A DNA stretch of 64,000 nucleotides from Rhynochetos jubatus. Taxonomy: Eukaryota; Chordata; Aves; Eurypygiformes; Rhynochetidae. A program made the position numbers and the translations under genes. The DNA lies in the NCBI GenBank assembly GCA_027574665.1, contig CM050655.1:2790001-2854000 (forward strand), written 5' to 3'. Below the pieces are notes generated by a model. It saw only the letters and a program-made list of their open reading frames with translations. It did no database searches and was not told the DNA's origin. Shown here in pieces: positions 52,729-64,000 of this stretch. Position 1 is the first letter of the stretch. Every line of letters starts with the position of its first letter.

Positions 52729-53669
52729 AAGGGCTAACGCAGTACAAAGATGTACAGGACTACAGGGTGAATGGGATTTTCTGACCCTCCCCTGACAGAA
52801 TACAGACCACCAAACATTAGGGCTAAGATCTCAACTGAACGCCAATACAGAGAGAGGAAGAAAACCCCAAGCACAGATTTAAAACACACTGTGAAGCTGA
52901 CCGAGAGCAAATCCTCTGCAGAAAATTGTTCTGATCAAATTGTCACAGGAGCTAAACAGGATTATATAGCAAAAGTTCTGTGCCTTGAAACTATTTCCCA
53001 AGAAAGGGCAAACCTACATGAGGAAACAATCTCTGTCAAAACCTACATTGCTCAACCCTAGAGATTTTCAGCCAATTTACCTATAATCTTTACTTTTTTG
53101 TTTGCAACACTATGCATACATCTGAAGGTTCATTCTCCGTTAAAATAATACTTCTTACCAACAGATGATGTTGCAGAGTCCAACTGTGCAAAACATCTGC
53201 ATTCAATTATGATTCTGTGATAAGAAAACAAAGTATGAGCAGCATTGAGCAGCATTCCTGGAGATCAGCTTTGCTGTGTAGCACTCAGGTGGAAGCGCAT
53301 TTTTATCAATACCACTAGTAAAACGGGAACTGTGTTGTAACGGTCCACCCAGGGGAAACTTTCTATTAACAGCAGACAGTAAAACTGATATTATGAAATT
53401 ATTGCTAAAACTTGTTTAGTTCAAGTGTACATATATGCAGAATGTAATAATAATGAAGGTTGGTCTGCAAGTTTAAGTCAATCTTTTCTATTCATTTGTA
53501 TTAAAAAAGTTAACCTTCGTTTCTAAAAGACGCTGATAAAAAGCAACAGTGGATAATGTATGCAGTTGTCTGTGAACTTACATTTCATGATCTCTCCAGG
53601 GATACAAAAGTGCTTCATAAACCAATGGGAAAAACTAAGACACAAGATTGATTATTAAAAAGGGATTAC

Positions 53670-54113
53670 AAAGATGTTGCGAGGGCTGGAGCCTCTCTGC
53701 TATGGGGACAAGCTGGGAGAGTTGGGCTTGTTCAGCCTGGAGAAGAAAAGGCTCCAGGGAGAACTTACTGCAGCTTTCCAATACCTGAAGGGGCTACAAG
53801 GAAGCTGGTGGGGGCAGGGGGGCTTTTACCAAGGGCCTGTAGTGACAGGACAAGGCGTAATGGGTTTAAATTGAAAGTGGGGAGATTTAGATTGGATATC
53901 AGGAAGAAATTCTTCCCAGAGAGGGTGCTGAAACACTGGGACAGGTTCCCCAGAGAAGCTGTGGATGCCCCATCCTTGGAAGTGTCCAAGGCCAGGCTGG
54001 ATGAGGCTTGGAGCAACCTGTTCTAATGGAAGGTGTCCCTGCCCATGGCAGGGGGGTTGGAACTAGATGATCTTTAAGTCCCCTTCCAACTCAAACTATT
54101 CTGTGATTCTATG
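53670..54113 (+). mobile_element. CR1 LINE 3' fragment, plus orientation
   Basis: It opens with the ORF2 C-terminal sequence (L-R-G-L-E-P-L near 53676, then [15 protein letters not shown]). Later comes [12 protein letters not shown] near 53884-53920. It ends with the 3' UTR block TTGGAACTAGATGATCTTTA and the tail CTGTGATTCTATG at 54101-54113. About 444 bp remain. A frameshift separates the two coding pieces around 53805-53830. Confidence 0.95.
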
Positions 54114-55189
54114 TCCTACTTTCTAAATTCAGCACCATAATTGTCAAATAGCTTTTAGCACCTTACTTGGTTGTTCAATATAATCCACGGTTGCTGTGTT
54201 GTTAGCTTTCTGTTGTGTCCAATGTTTATGCAGTTTACTAAAATGAAAACTAAAATTCAAATACCCTGACAGATCACATTGTTAACAGAGCAAGCTGTCA
54301 AAAGCCACAATTCCTTTCATTTATTTGTAAAAACAAGCCACCTTTGAGGGGAAAAAATGTATTTTGAAAGAGCAGCAAGATAGCATAATGAATCAGAGCA
54401 AAAAGGAAAATATAGACTATTTTTATCAATGATGTCTTCCAGGAACAGCAGGTCCAAAAAAGAATTGAATGTCATCAGGATCTGATCACAGTGCTTACTA
54501 AATTGCTTTTTCTGTATCTGACACGCTTTATAAGAAATGTCTCCAACAGAGTACCTGTGCTGGAGACTAAACTAAATGCATTATGCAATGGGCCTCCTGC
54601 CTTGGCACGCAGGTATAATCTCCTGTGCAATTCAGGTAAAAGCAAGAATTCAATCTGGAGGTTCTATTTGTTCCAACGTGATGACTGTGATTAAAGAACA
54701 ATAAACATTTCCTTTTTGACATTTCACTTTTTCCCATACAAACTATGAAGTCTATTTCCTTGATTATCTTTAGAATTCATGATGGTAGGTTTCCTATTAG
54801 CATGTTTTCTGTTTAGGACTCAGAATGAGGCACGAGAAGGGCTGCAGAAAAGCAAACTGTAAAACCCAAGACGAACACTCACCTCTGCTCGATACAGATT
54901 CACAAAAACAGAAAATATTTAAAGGCCAGTGTAACACTACCATAGTGAGTTAGAGACTTTTTCGTTTCTAAGAGTAATTTCATTACAATCCAAAGTCTGA
55001 AATATAAACCCTACTCTGTCTTCTTTTAAATGCATATTTATCTCAGGGGAGAAAAAGTATTACTTTTTTTACAGTTACCAGCTGCGTCAACAGTTCCTAA
55101 TTTTGGCTGAGTGTGCAAACACTTATCTTGATACTTCTAAGAAGAGGCTGATGGCTTCTCTATGCCTTTAGAAACATTAGCCACAATAC

Positions 55190-55266
55190 AATCATAGGAT
55201 GGTTTGGGTTGGAAGGGACCTTAAAGATCATCTAGTCCCAACCCCCCTGCCACGGGCAGGGACACC
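55190..55266 (-). mobile_element. Very short CR1 3' tail, minus orientation
   Basis: Only about 77 bp of the 3' UTR are present (ATCATAGGATGG, GGTTGGAAGGGACCTTAAAG, GGCAGGGACACC). The break just after GACACC is abrupt. This is either extreme 5' truncation at insertion or later deletion. Confidence 0.93.
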
Positions 55267-57172
55267 TAGCATACAATATACTAGAAGTTCACAAGAGGTT
55301 ATAATCCAAGGTGTGATGAAAAGCAGGGCATAGGCAAATACAGTATCTGGCTTTGCAAGTAACTTTCAGCCTGAAAAAAATTATAAAGAAGACATAGGAA
55401 AAATGTCTGTCAAACTGTGTGTTACAGAGAGTGTGCACAGGATCGACTGCTCACTGCCTCCTGCAGACCAGCAGCTTGGGAATGTCTAAACAAATTACTT
55501 GGTGGCAAGCTCAAAATGTGTCGAACAAGAAGGATCTTCACCCAAATACAGTCACACTGTGGGTGCTAAAAGCTTACCCTGGCTCAAGAATCAGACAGGT
55601 TCACAGAGCAAAATGTCTCTCAGTGTTCAAGACAGCACATTTAACTGCGACATGGGAGAACCCTTTCCGGAAGTAGAACCAGTAACACTGGTGGGAATTC
55701 TCTGATATTAATCTGTATGAAACTGAACACACAAATTCACATTGAGAAAACAGTAATTCATCTAATATTAAAAAAGGTCAGTATTTCACCCAGCTCCTTT
55801 GTCTCGACTGATTCATTTTACACATAGATTTTATTAAGGTAATGGTGTTGGGTTTTTTTCTTATTTACATATTTTGTACCTTCAGAGAACTTTGCTTTGG
55901 GAGAGCCATTGTCTCACTCGGAGGAACACGCAAGGTCAAAAGCCTCAAAGGAGAGGAGATTTTGGAAGAATTGATTCTGTGGTCAAGCACTGGACAGGCT
56001 GATACAGGAGTTAAAGATTTGGGGCTAACAGAACACCACTATCTAAATAGGCACTATTGGAGTTCAGGCACGGGAATGTCAGCTGTCACCTCCCTTTTTC
56101 AAACTGTACCAACCACTGTCCTTTCCTCATTAAAGCTTGTCACCCTGGCAAGACATAATTTTAGGTAGAGTTTTGTGCCCAGAGCCAGCTACAAATTCTA
56201 TATCACCATTATTATAACCACATTATGACACTGCTTTAATGGTAACATTAACAGTGGCATTTATGCCACTTTTAGATTAAAGGCTACAGGAAAAAAAAAA
56301 GGTTTTCCTAGGTCTATTTTGGATGCTGTAATTTTCAACATATTTGTGCAGTTCTATCATACGTGTGCACGTACACACACAACCTGCAACGCTCATATAC
56401 TTCACCCATAAGCTCATCCTCACAGCTTTTTAAAGTATAGTGAAGGTTTATGTTTATACACCTCTCTTCATAAATCCCAAAGCTCTTCCAGAACAAAAAG
56501 CAGGAATTATTTACAGAGCAAACTGCTACCTAGCCATGTGAGCTTTCAGCTTGAACACTGCTGTACGGCTGGAGGCGTTGATGCAGAACCAAATGTAGAC
56601 TAACCACCTTTTGTTTCAGAAGAGGGTGTTCCAGCTCACCATGAACGTCCTCACGCTTGAGAGGAAAGACTGCTAGGATTTAAGCACCATTTTATACAGA
56701 AGCATTATCGATAGCACGGAGCAGAGGCAAACATAATCGTAATGGTGACGATGGGCTGCCCCCTCCCGACCCTGCAACGTGCAAGCCCACGGCTGGAGAC
56801 AGGGCAACACTCCTTGTCACGGCACGTTCTCTCTTGCTTCTTCACATTTTAAACCAGGGGTCAGGGCACTGGGGAAAAACTGAGCTGCTGGACTGGGATA
56901 GCAAGACCCCTTTGACTGCCTCCTTCCCCAGTGTGATCCCAAGTTGGACAGCACAGATGGGAAGGCTGCTGGGCCCTCAAGGGCAAACATTGCCTTGGGA
57001 ACATGACAACAAGAAGAAGCAGAATGAGAACACATCTGTACCACAGACCGCAGTGAATCAAGGACACTCCCAAGTTAGCCTTAATTGACTTGGGATAACA
57101 AAACCACCAGGCAGAGCTGCCCAAGGTGAGCTCTGAGCTGCCATACCTACATTGCCAGCAAGAGCCATACCG

Positions 57173-58117
57173 TGAGCTATTCAATATATTCATCCATGAC
57201 CTGGATGAAGGGATAGAATGTCCTCTCAGCAAGTTTCCTGATGATATCAAACTGGGAAGAGTGACTGCCATGCCAGAAGGCTGTGCTGCCATCCAGTGTG
57301 ACCTGGCCAGGCTGGAGAGCTGGGTAGGGAGAAATCAAATGCAATTCAGTAAGGGCAAGTGTAAAGTGCTGCATCTGGGGAGGAACCACCCCATGGATCA
57401 GTACAGGTTGGGGGCTGTTCTCTTGGAGGGCAGCTCTGGGGAAAAGGACCTTGGAGTCCTGGTGGACAACAGGATGACCATGAGCCAACAGTGTGCCCTC
57501 GCGGCCAAGAAGGCCAATGGCACCCTGGGATGTATTAAGACCACCATGGCCAGCAGGTCGAGGGAAGTTATCCTCCCCCTCTACTCTGCACTGGTGAGGC
57601 CTCACCAGGAGTGCTGTGTCCAGTTCTGAGCTCTGAGCTCCAGAAGGACAAGGAGCTACTGGAGAGGGTCCAGTACAGGGCCACGGAGATGATGAAGGGC
57701 CTGAAGCACCTTCCATGTGAGGAAAGGCTGAGAGAGGTGGGGCTGTTCAGCTTGGAGAAGAGGAAGCTGAGGGGGGATCTTATCAGTGCTTATCAATATC
57801 TAAAGGGTGGATGTCAGGAGGATGGGGCCAGGCTCTGCTCAGTGGTGTCCAGTGACAGGACGAGGGGCAATGGCCATCAACTGGAAAACAGAAGGTTCAC
57901 CCTGAATGTGAGGAAAGCCTTCTTCCCTGTGAAGGTGACAGAGCCCTGGGATAGGCTGCCCAGAGAGGGGGGGAGTCTCCTTCCCTGGAGAATTTCTAAA
58001 GCTGCCTGGACTTATTCCTGTGTGACCTGCTCTAGGCGATCCTGCTCTGGCAGGGGGGTTGGACTAGATGATCTCTAGAGGTCCCTTCCAACACCTACCA
58101 CTCTCTGAATCTATGAA
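57173..58117 (+). mobile_element. CR1 LINE, 5'-truncated, second subfamily, plus orientation
   Basis: The ORF2 C-terminal third begins [15 protein letters not shown] at 57177. It continues with [36 protein letters not shown] and Y-S-A-L-V-R-P-H up to a stop near 57627. The frame shifts there, and the next frame carries [22 protein letters not shown] and [10 protein letters not shown]. The 3' end reads GGACTAGATGATCTCTAGAG and then an imperfect tail CTGAATCTATGAATGA. The G-G-C-Q-E-D-G and G-N-G-H variants separate it from the 15156/46317/53670/59228 group. About 945 bp remain. Confidence 0.95.
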
Positions 58118-59227
58118 TGAGGGCCAAGCCCAGTGAGAAAGCCTCTGCCAAATCATATGCTTTTGGGTATGGACTGCCACCCAACTGCTGACGAGACTGT
58201 GACAGCAAATCCTCCTGCCTGGTTTCTGAGTGGGGCCACAAGACTCTGTGGTAATCAAAGGGAAGCAGCACTCAGAGTGCCTCATGCAGCCTCCGAGTAT
58301 TAATGGCCCGGAGAGGAAGCTCCCCTGCTACTTTATCTTTTTATGTACTTACACATATCTGCAAAACCTTAACTGATAGATCATTATTTGATTAACTGAA
58401 GAACTAACATAATCTGCACTGTCTGCATTGTGACAACAAGCTGAGAAGAGGTATCTTTCTTCCTGACCCTTAATGAACAGCTAGTTTATAGTTTAACAGG
58501 ATAGCCTAGCTATTGAAATGATAATTAACCCTACAAGGATTTGTGTTCTGACACAGATGAGAATTTTTCTGAAGTTCACTGATATAGCATCACTGCAAAA
58601 GTATTTTTGTCTAAATGTCAACATTTAAAGCTTTTAAATGTTTCTAAAGGACACTTAAGGATCAAATCAATTAATACATGTACTTCCTCTTTGACAATAG
58701 CTCCACGCCGTAACAAACAGGGTTTTATGAAATAGGAAACAGATGTGCATATTGGGAAAGTGGCTTTTTTGTCATGGCAAATATCCAAGATGGCAATTAA
58801 ATCACACAAGTAGTTGATTGTATATTCAAGATACAGACCAGAGCTCAGAACGAGACAGGGATGGTACTTTCTCAGGCACTCTTTCTTCTACTGAAGCTCT
58901 AGTTCTTGAGGAGAGAAATGACCAACCAATTCAGATATGAAAACCCTTAATGGTATCACAGAAAGCAAGGCAGTTTCAAGTCCTGGGTTGCGGGATATTT
59001 TGCAAAAATGAGGAGGTGCACTTTTCTTCTGTTCGCATGTAATTATTTTGGTAAGCTTTGTGATCTCACGTGTTATGTTAACGTTGTCTTTGTTATGAGG
59101 CAGGTGAGGGGTTTTCTTCTTCTTCTTCTAAGAAACTTTAGAATGAAAACTGGAGAATGAACAAAGAATACAATAAGATGAAAGAGCAAGATCTTTTCAA
59201 CTAAGACTAGGGTGTTTGGCAGTTTTT

Positions 59228-59879
59228 CATAGAATCATAGAATGGTTTGGGTTGGAAGAAACCTTATAGATCATCTAGTTCCAACCCCTCTGCCAGGGGC
59301 AGGGACACCTTCCACTAGACCAGGTTGCTCCAAGCCTCATCCAGCCTGGCCTTGGACACTTCCAGGGATGGGGCATCCACAACTTCTCTGGGCAACCTGG
59401 CCCCGTGCCTCACCATGCTCTCTGGGAAGAATTTCTTCCTGATATCCAATCTAAATCTCCCCACTTTCAATTTAAACTCATTATCCCTTGTCCTGTCACT
59501 ACAGGCCCTTGTAAAAAGCCCACCTCTCAGCTTTCTTGTAGGCCCCTTCAGGTACTGGAAGGTTGAAATGAGGTCTCCCTGGAGCCTTCTCTTCTCCAGG
59601 CTGAACAAGCCCAATTCTCTCAGCCTTTCTTCATAGGAGAGATGCTCCAGCCCTCTGATCATTTGGTGGCCTCCTCTGGACTTGCTCCAACTGGTCTATA
59701 TCCTTCTTATGCTGAGGGCTCCACAGCTGGACACAGAACTCCAGGTGGGGTCTCACAAGAGCAGAGTGGAGAGGGAGAATCCCCTCCTTCGACCTGCTGG
59801 CCACACTTCTGATACAGCCCAGGATACGGTTGGCTTTCTGGGCTGCCAACGCACACTGCCGGCTCATGTTCAGCTTCTC
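59228..59879 (-). mobile_element. CR1 LINE 3' fragment, minus orientation
   Basis: The reverse-complement tail CATAGAATCATAGAATGG lies at 59228. Coding pieces on the minus strand include [28 protein letters not shown] and, after a frame change near 59640, [16 protein letters not shown]. The copy stops at the M-S-R-Q-C region at 59879, next to a T run (59879-59886). About 652 bp remain. It is the same subfamily as 46317 and 53670. Confidence 0.95.
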
Positions 59880-62800
59880 TTTTTTTGTACTTTGTCAATC
59901 GAACAGACTTTTGGCATTGGTCCTGCCACACAACAAGGTGGCGGTTTATGCTAGTGAACTTGTACTACTGCACACATCAAACCCACCCAGGAATCTGGGT
60001 GATCTCTCTCGCACACTCATGTATTTGGCTTATGTGGCTGATGTGCCAGACCGAAATTTGAATCAAAGAAGATCATCTGCAAGGAAGTAACTTCTAATTA
60101 CAGCTCCACAGTCACTACTTCCAAGCAAAATCAGGATCCTTTTTCTTCTTGCTTTCTGACAGAGCTGCATGAATTGAGTATTTTCTCATTAGTGTTCCCA
60201 GTAAGTTACTAACCATGATGATAAATATCAGGCAATTAATGGAACATTTCCATATTTGGAAGAAAGAAAAAAATCTTTTGTAGGATAAAATCAGTCACTT
60301 TTACCACTTTATTCCCCCCTTACTCTGAGTAATTAGGGGAATCAGATTTGAGATTAACTCTCACAAATATCACTTTATAGCTTGCTAAATACTTGGAAAA
60401 GGTACCTGTTTTCACCATCAGCCAAATATCCAGCCTGGGCTGGGTCTCTGCAGAACTCCCTGAGCTCCTGCTCCTCCTGCGTCAGCGAGGGAGCCACATA
60501 GCTACTGGGTGACTACGGGTCACTTGGTAACCCAGTCCTAGCATTCAACAAAATGTGTTTCACCCCAAACACAACTTCAAAAGATGATTTTTCTTTCCCT
60601 ATTTCAGTTTTGACTAGATATTGTCCCAAACTTTTAAAGTCAAGCTTGATACTTCTTCCCTTAAGCCTTCCACTTGTGTATTTTAACAAAGATTAGTATT
60701 ATTGAAAATCTAAAGCATGTAAATCATGCTCAACCAATTTTCATTTCACATTGCAGAAAACCTCCATGCATCTTCTTCTTCTAACTTTCAAAGAAATTCA
60801 CTGCTCTTCTGCTCCCCTCCCCCTCTTTCTGATATGTACCAAACATAACAGGCAAGATCTCCACCACCTTAATCCCAAACTGTGACATATCAATATATTC
60901 CTACCCACAGATATGAATTCTATTGCTGAAACACAAAAATCACCAGCAGGAAAGTATTTTCAACCAGAAACAGTGTTTTCAATAGCTGAAACATCCAATT
61001 TCTTTAAACATTCATAACAGTTTTGAAGTTAAAGCGTGTCTGTCATTGTTCTTGAAGTGAAAAGCAGCCAAGTTAACTTCTCTGCGTGAAATACATCTGT
61101 ATTTAAAATTGTACGTTAATCCTAGATACTGAACAGTCACTGTCCTGCCTGATCAATATATCAGGCAAGTGAAGTGCTTGCCTGCCTGCTAAGAGACATT
61201 GTAGAAAGCAATTCTCACATTCATGTATTCACATATTAGAGTTACCAACAACTCTTTTTAATTAGCCATGCCGCCTTGGCATATTCCCAATTACATAAAA
61301 ATTAATTACCTGTTACATCACATCTTTGTAATTTTAACCTTTTCAAGCTTCACTACTTTTCAGTGACATTTCCTTTAAAACAAAATCTCTACTTATCAAG
61401 AGACTGCATATGGGAGACAGACAATCAATCACAAAAATGGAGAATAGAGGGAAAATTCACAGCAGAAGACTTAAAACACCTTTTATGACTCCTTATCATG
61501 CACTAACAGATAATCAATAGCTTATCAAAGCTGTGCATTTTGACTTTGACGAGTCATTTCCAGAGTTAATTAAAAATCACCAATATCAACTTATTTAAAA
61601 AAGCCTATGCTAGTAAATCTACCATGATCTACCGCAAGCTACTGCTTGCTTAACATTGTCCATTACCTTGAACTTACTATCAATCTGGTGACCTTGGTAT
61701 GGCTGCAATTAGAGTGAAAAGAGTAAAAAAAACCCTGCAAATGAAAAGTTTAGCCCTGAACTTAAAGGGGAAACTGCACCCAAGAGAGGATTTTATCATT
61801 GCTTTTGAATTGCCTTCCAACTTCCAAAGCAATTCAAGATTGCCTATCAGTTCATCATGCATCTATGCTTAAGTTTAATTAGAAAAATTGCTATCTGCTG
61901 CTCAAATATTCGGCAAATAACTCGGGCCCTAACAATTTGCCTTTTTCAATAAAAAATACACCGACAACTGCACGTATGTCATGGAAATCAATCTTCATTT
62001 TCCCTTTCCTAATCTGAGTTTCAGCTTTTACTTAAATTGCTAATGAAAAATTAATACCTGAGAAATGGGTCAATTTGCTCATCTTTCAGCCAGTGGCAGA
62101 GGGACTACTCAAAGCCTCAGACGCAGAGAGATTCTTTTCTCATTTACTGAACAAGCAACAACCCAAGAACTTACAGACACAGTCCTGATCTTCAAAGCAT
62201 TTCTCTGGTTAGTTCTTGTAGCATGGCTTAAGTGACACCACTGGCTTGTCTACCAAACAGGTTTTGGCACAGTAACTCATTCATTTCACAGCTCAACAGT
62301 TGACAGCGTATGCTATCTTTCAGCAAAGATTTTAGGCTAAGTAATACTAATTACCAGGCTTTCCTAAATAAATTCTAAGATATAACACACAGACAAGAAA
62401 GTACTTAAACCTTTTAGTATCAAGTAATGGTTTGTCAGTGCTGTCTACTGTTTGCACAGAAAGAGGAGCATTTGTGAAGAAAAGTCATAATGATTATGGC
62501 ATTAAATATGGGAACGAGTTCACACAGAAAGCTGGACAACACATGCATACAGGGAAGCCAAAAAGTTCACAGCCTAGGCTATAACAAGAGGCCTGGTTTT
62601 CTATGCCCTGGAGCTACTACACTCATCAGAGAATGGCTGCAGAAATGTTGAACATAATACAAGCTCTTACCTTTAATCGTTTGTTGTATAGAAACTCTGA
62701 AATAACAACTCTTAGAAGCTGATCTTCTCAACTAAACATTTATGTAGAACCAAAGCATGTTTATGCTCATTTCTTTTTCCTATCAAGCCCTGAAACCATG

Positions 62801-64000
62801 AGATAAAAGAACGGATAGGCTCATTATTGGGAAATGTAAGAGAGATCCTCAGGCAACATGAACGTAGTTAAAGTCAAAGACGAACACAGCACAGTTAATA
62901 TGGAATTTGCTGTGTTTCCATGTATTGATTACTGAGAAACGCACACCTGAATTCAAGGCTAAGATCAGTTTCTAACATAAGAAGAGGTAAAGAAACAGAT
63001 CAGGCGGGAAAACACACCAAAAAAAACCTGCTATGCAAGAAAGGCAGAGCATATCTACTGGGCTGGGCAGCAAGATGTGTCTCTGTAAACAGCCAACCTA
63101 CTTTCCCAGGGTTCCCCAGCATACCCCCAGTTTAGCCTAAGTCTCAGTGCCAGGTACCACTACAGAGTTGGACACTTCACGTTCAAAAGGCAAAGTCACT
63201 TCTGTCCTTACCAAAAATATTTGTATGAAGAGAAACATGCCATTCTCCCAAAACTGAAAGTTCCGTTTTCTCTGGAAGCCACAAGCCCGAGCCACACTTT
63301 AAACATTCCATTATGCCAGCGGACATAATTGTGCTTAATCACAGTCTCATTCCAAGATGAAGTGTAAATACCATCCCCTACAAGACCGTTTAGCATCAGT
63401 CCCCAAAATTGGATACCATCTATTTTGCTAAGGAAGGAATAATTAGAAATCAATTAAATCTCAAATAGCTTCCTGATGCTCGATGCAACTAAATCACAGG
63501 CACAAGACTACACAGGCAGAGTAAGCCAAAGGCTGGGAAACCTCTTTTACCAGGTTTCAATAAAAGATTCCAAATCTTAATAAAAAATAAGGCAAAGGCA
63601 AAAAAGGCACATTGTGATCCAACTGCTTCAGAAACTAACAACTCCCTAAATTAGCCATGAGTATTTGCCGTTTTGAACGTACCATAGCTAACAAGGAAAA
63701 AATGATTTGACAATAAAAACTGGCAATCTAACTTGACTTTTTAGCTTTATGCAGTTTGACTGTCAGTAGAGCTAAATTCATCCCCATGCACATTTAACTT
63801 TAAGCAGTCATACTTTCAAGAAAAGTCAAGAAAGAAATCACCTTCATCAGGGATAACCATTCCTGCCTTTGTGTGAATTTTATCCTTCAAACAGGTAAAA
63901 ATAAAGGCAACTTCCTTATACATTGCAGGGGTTTTATTACAGCTGATTTAACCACAGATATTTATTTTAACAAAGACTAGATTTTATATTTGGTGAGTTA

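Larger units (their letters stand above)
41537..64000 (-). other. PCDH15: PCDH15 intron (5' part outside window), at least 22.5 kb
   Basis: The preceding exon, expected to encode late EC2 and the EC2-3 linker, is not in the window. I found no minus-strand cadherin motif above 41536. Listed elements are CR1 at 46317-46798, 53670-54113, 55190-55266, 57173-58117 and 59228-59879, a solo LTR at 48858-49491 and a small tandem duplication at 52694. The stretches 41.6-46.3, 46.8-48.8, 49.5-53.6 and 59.9-64.0 kb are otherwise unrecognised. A 9-bp-arm palindrome lies at 44801-44820. The region 61.2-61.9 kb is rich in TAATTA cores. Confidence 0.8.

Noticed and set aside
57177-57716. 179-codon minus-strand open frame
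   Set aside because: It is the antisense shadow of CR1 ORF2 in the plus-strand element at 57173-58117.
1-64000. tRNA, rRNA, CRISPR arrays, bacterial promoters or operons
   Set aside because: None was found by reading. The introns, CR1 elements and LTRs show vertebrate nuclear DNA, where prokaryotic features are not expected.

Overview
The window is vertebrate nuclear DNA and almost certainly avian. It is AT-rich and intron-dominated. It has no prokaryote-style operons and no rRNA, tRNA or CRISPR that I could see. Its interspersed repeats are mainly CR1 LINEs with the typical bird 3' end (a short ATTCTATGATTCTATG-like tail and the GGTTGGAAGGGACC block), plus two retroviral solo LTRs, one of a kind common in birds. 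No SINE-rich pattern of the mammalian type is visible. I cannot name the species.

The only gene I can support is on the minus strand. Five exons match protocadherin-15 (PCDH15), the tip-link cadherin of hair cells. In transcript order they are 41536-41428, 33172-33060, 13829-13623, 3561-3427 and 2334-2185. Their lengths (109, 113, 207, 135 and 150 nt) sum to 714 nt, exactly 238 codons, and every splice phase joins cleanly. They encode the later part of extracellular cadherin repeat 3, all of repeat 4 and the start of repeat 5. The window therefore lies inside a very large gene: promoter, signal peptide, EC1-2, EC6-11, membrane and cytoplasmic parts all lie outside it.

The rest is intron. From 1 to 2184 is the intron after the last visible exon. 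The 1.1 kb intron 2335-3426 and the 10.1 kb intron 3562-13622 carry little apart from a CCCAT pentanucleotide array. The 19.2 kb intron 13830-33059 holds a 5'-truncated CR1, an 805-bp solo LTR with an exact 5-bp target duplication, a perfect 15-bp hairpin, an ancient CR1 relic, a heavily deleted older CR1 and a CR1 3' end. The 8.3 kb intron 33173-41427 carries a CR1 that keeps ORF1 and endonuclease parts but has lost its reverse transcriptase. The 22.5 kb of intron from 41537 to the window end holds five CR1 pieces, four of them in alternating orientation between 53.6 and 59.9 kb. It also holds a second solo LTR (634 bp, exact 5-bp duplication, TATA box and poly-A signal on the plus strand) and an AT-rich stretch with several TAATTA cores near 61.2-61.9 kb.

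I found no convincing new molecular system. The items most worth checking are the intronic hairpin, the inverted CR1 pairs, the antisense-oriented LTR with promoter elements, the RT-less CR1 and the possible conserved non-coding block near 61.5 kb.
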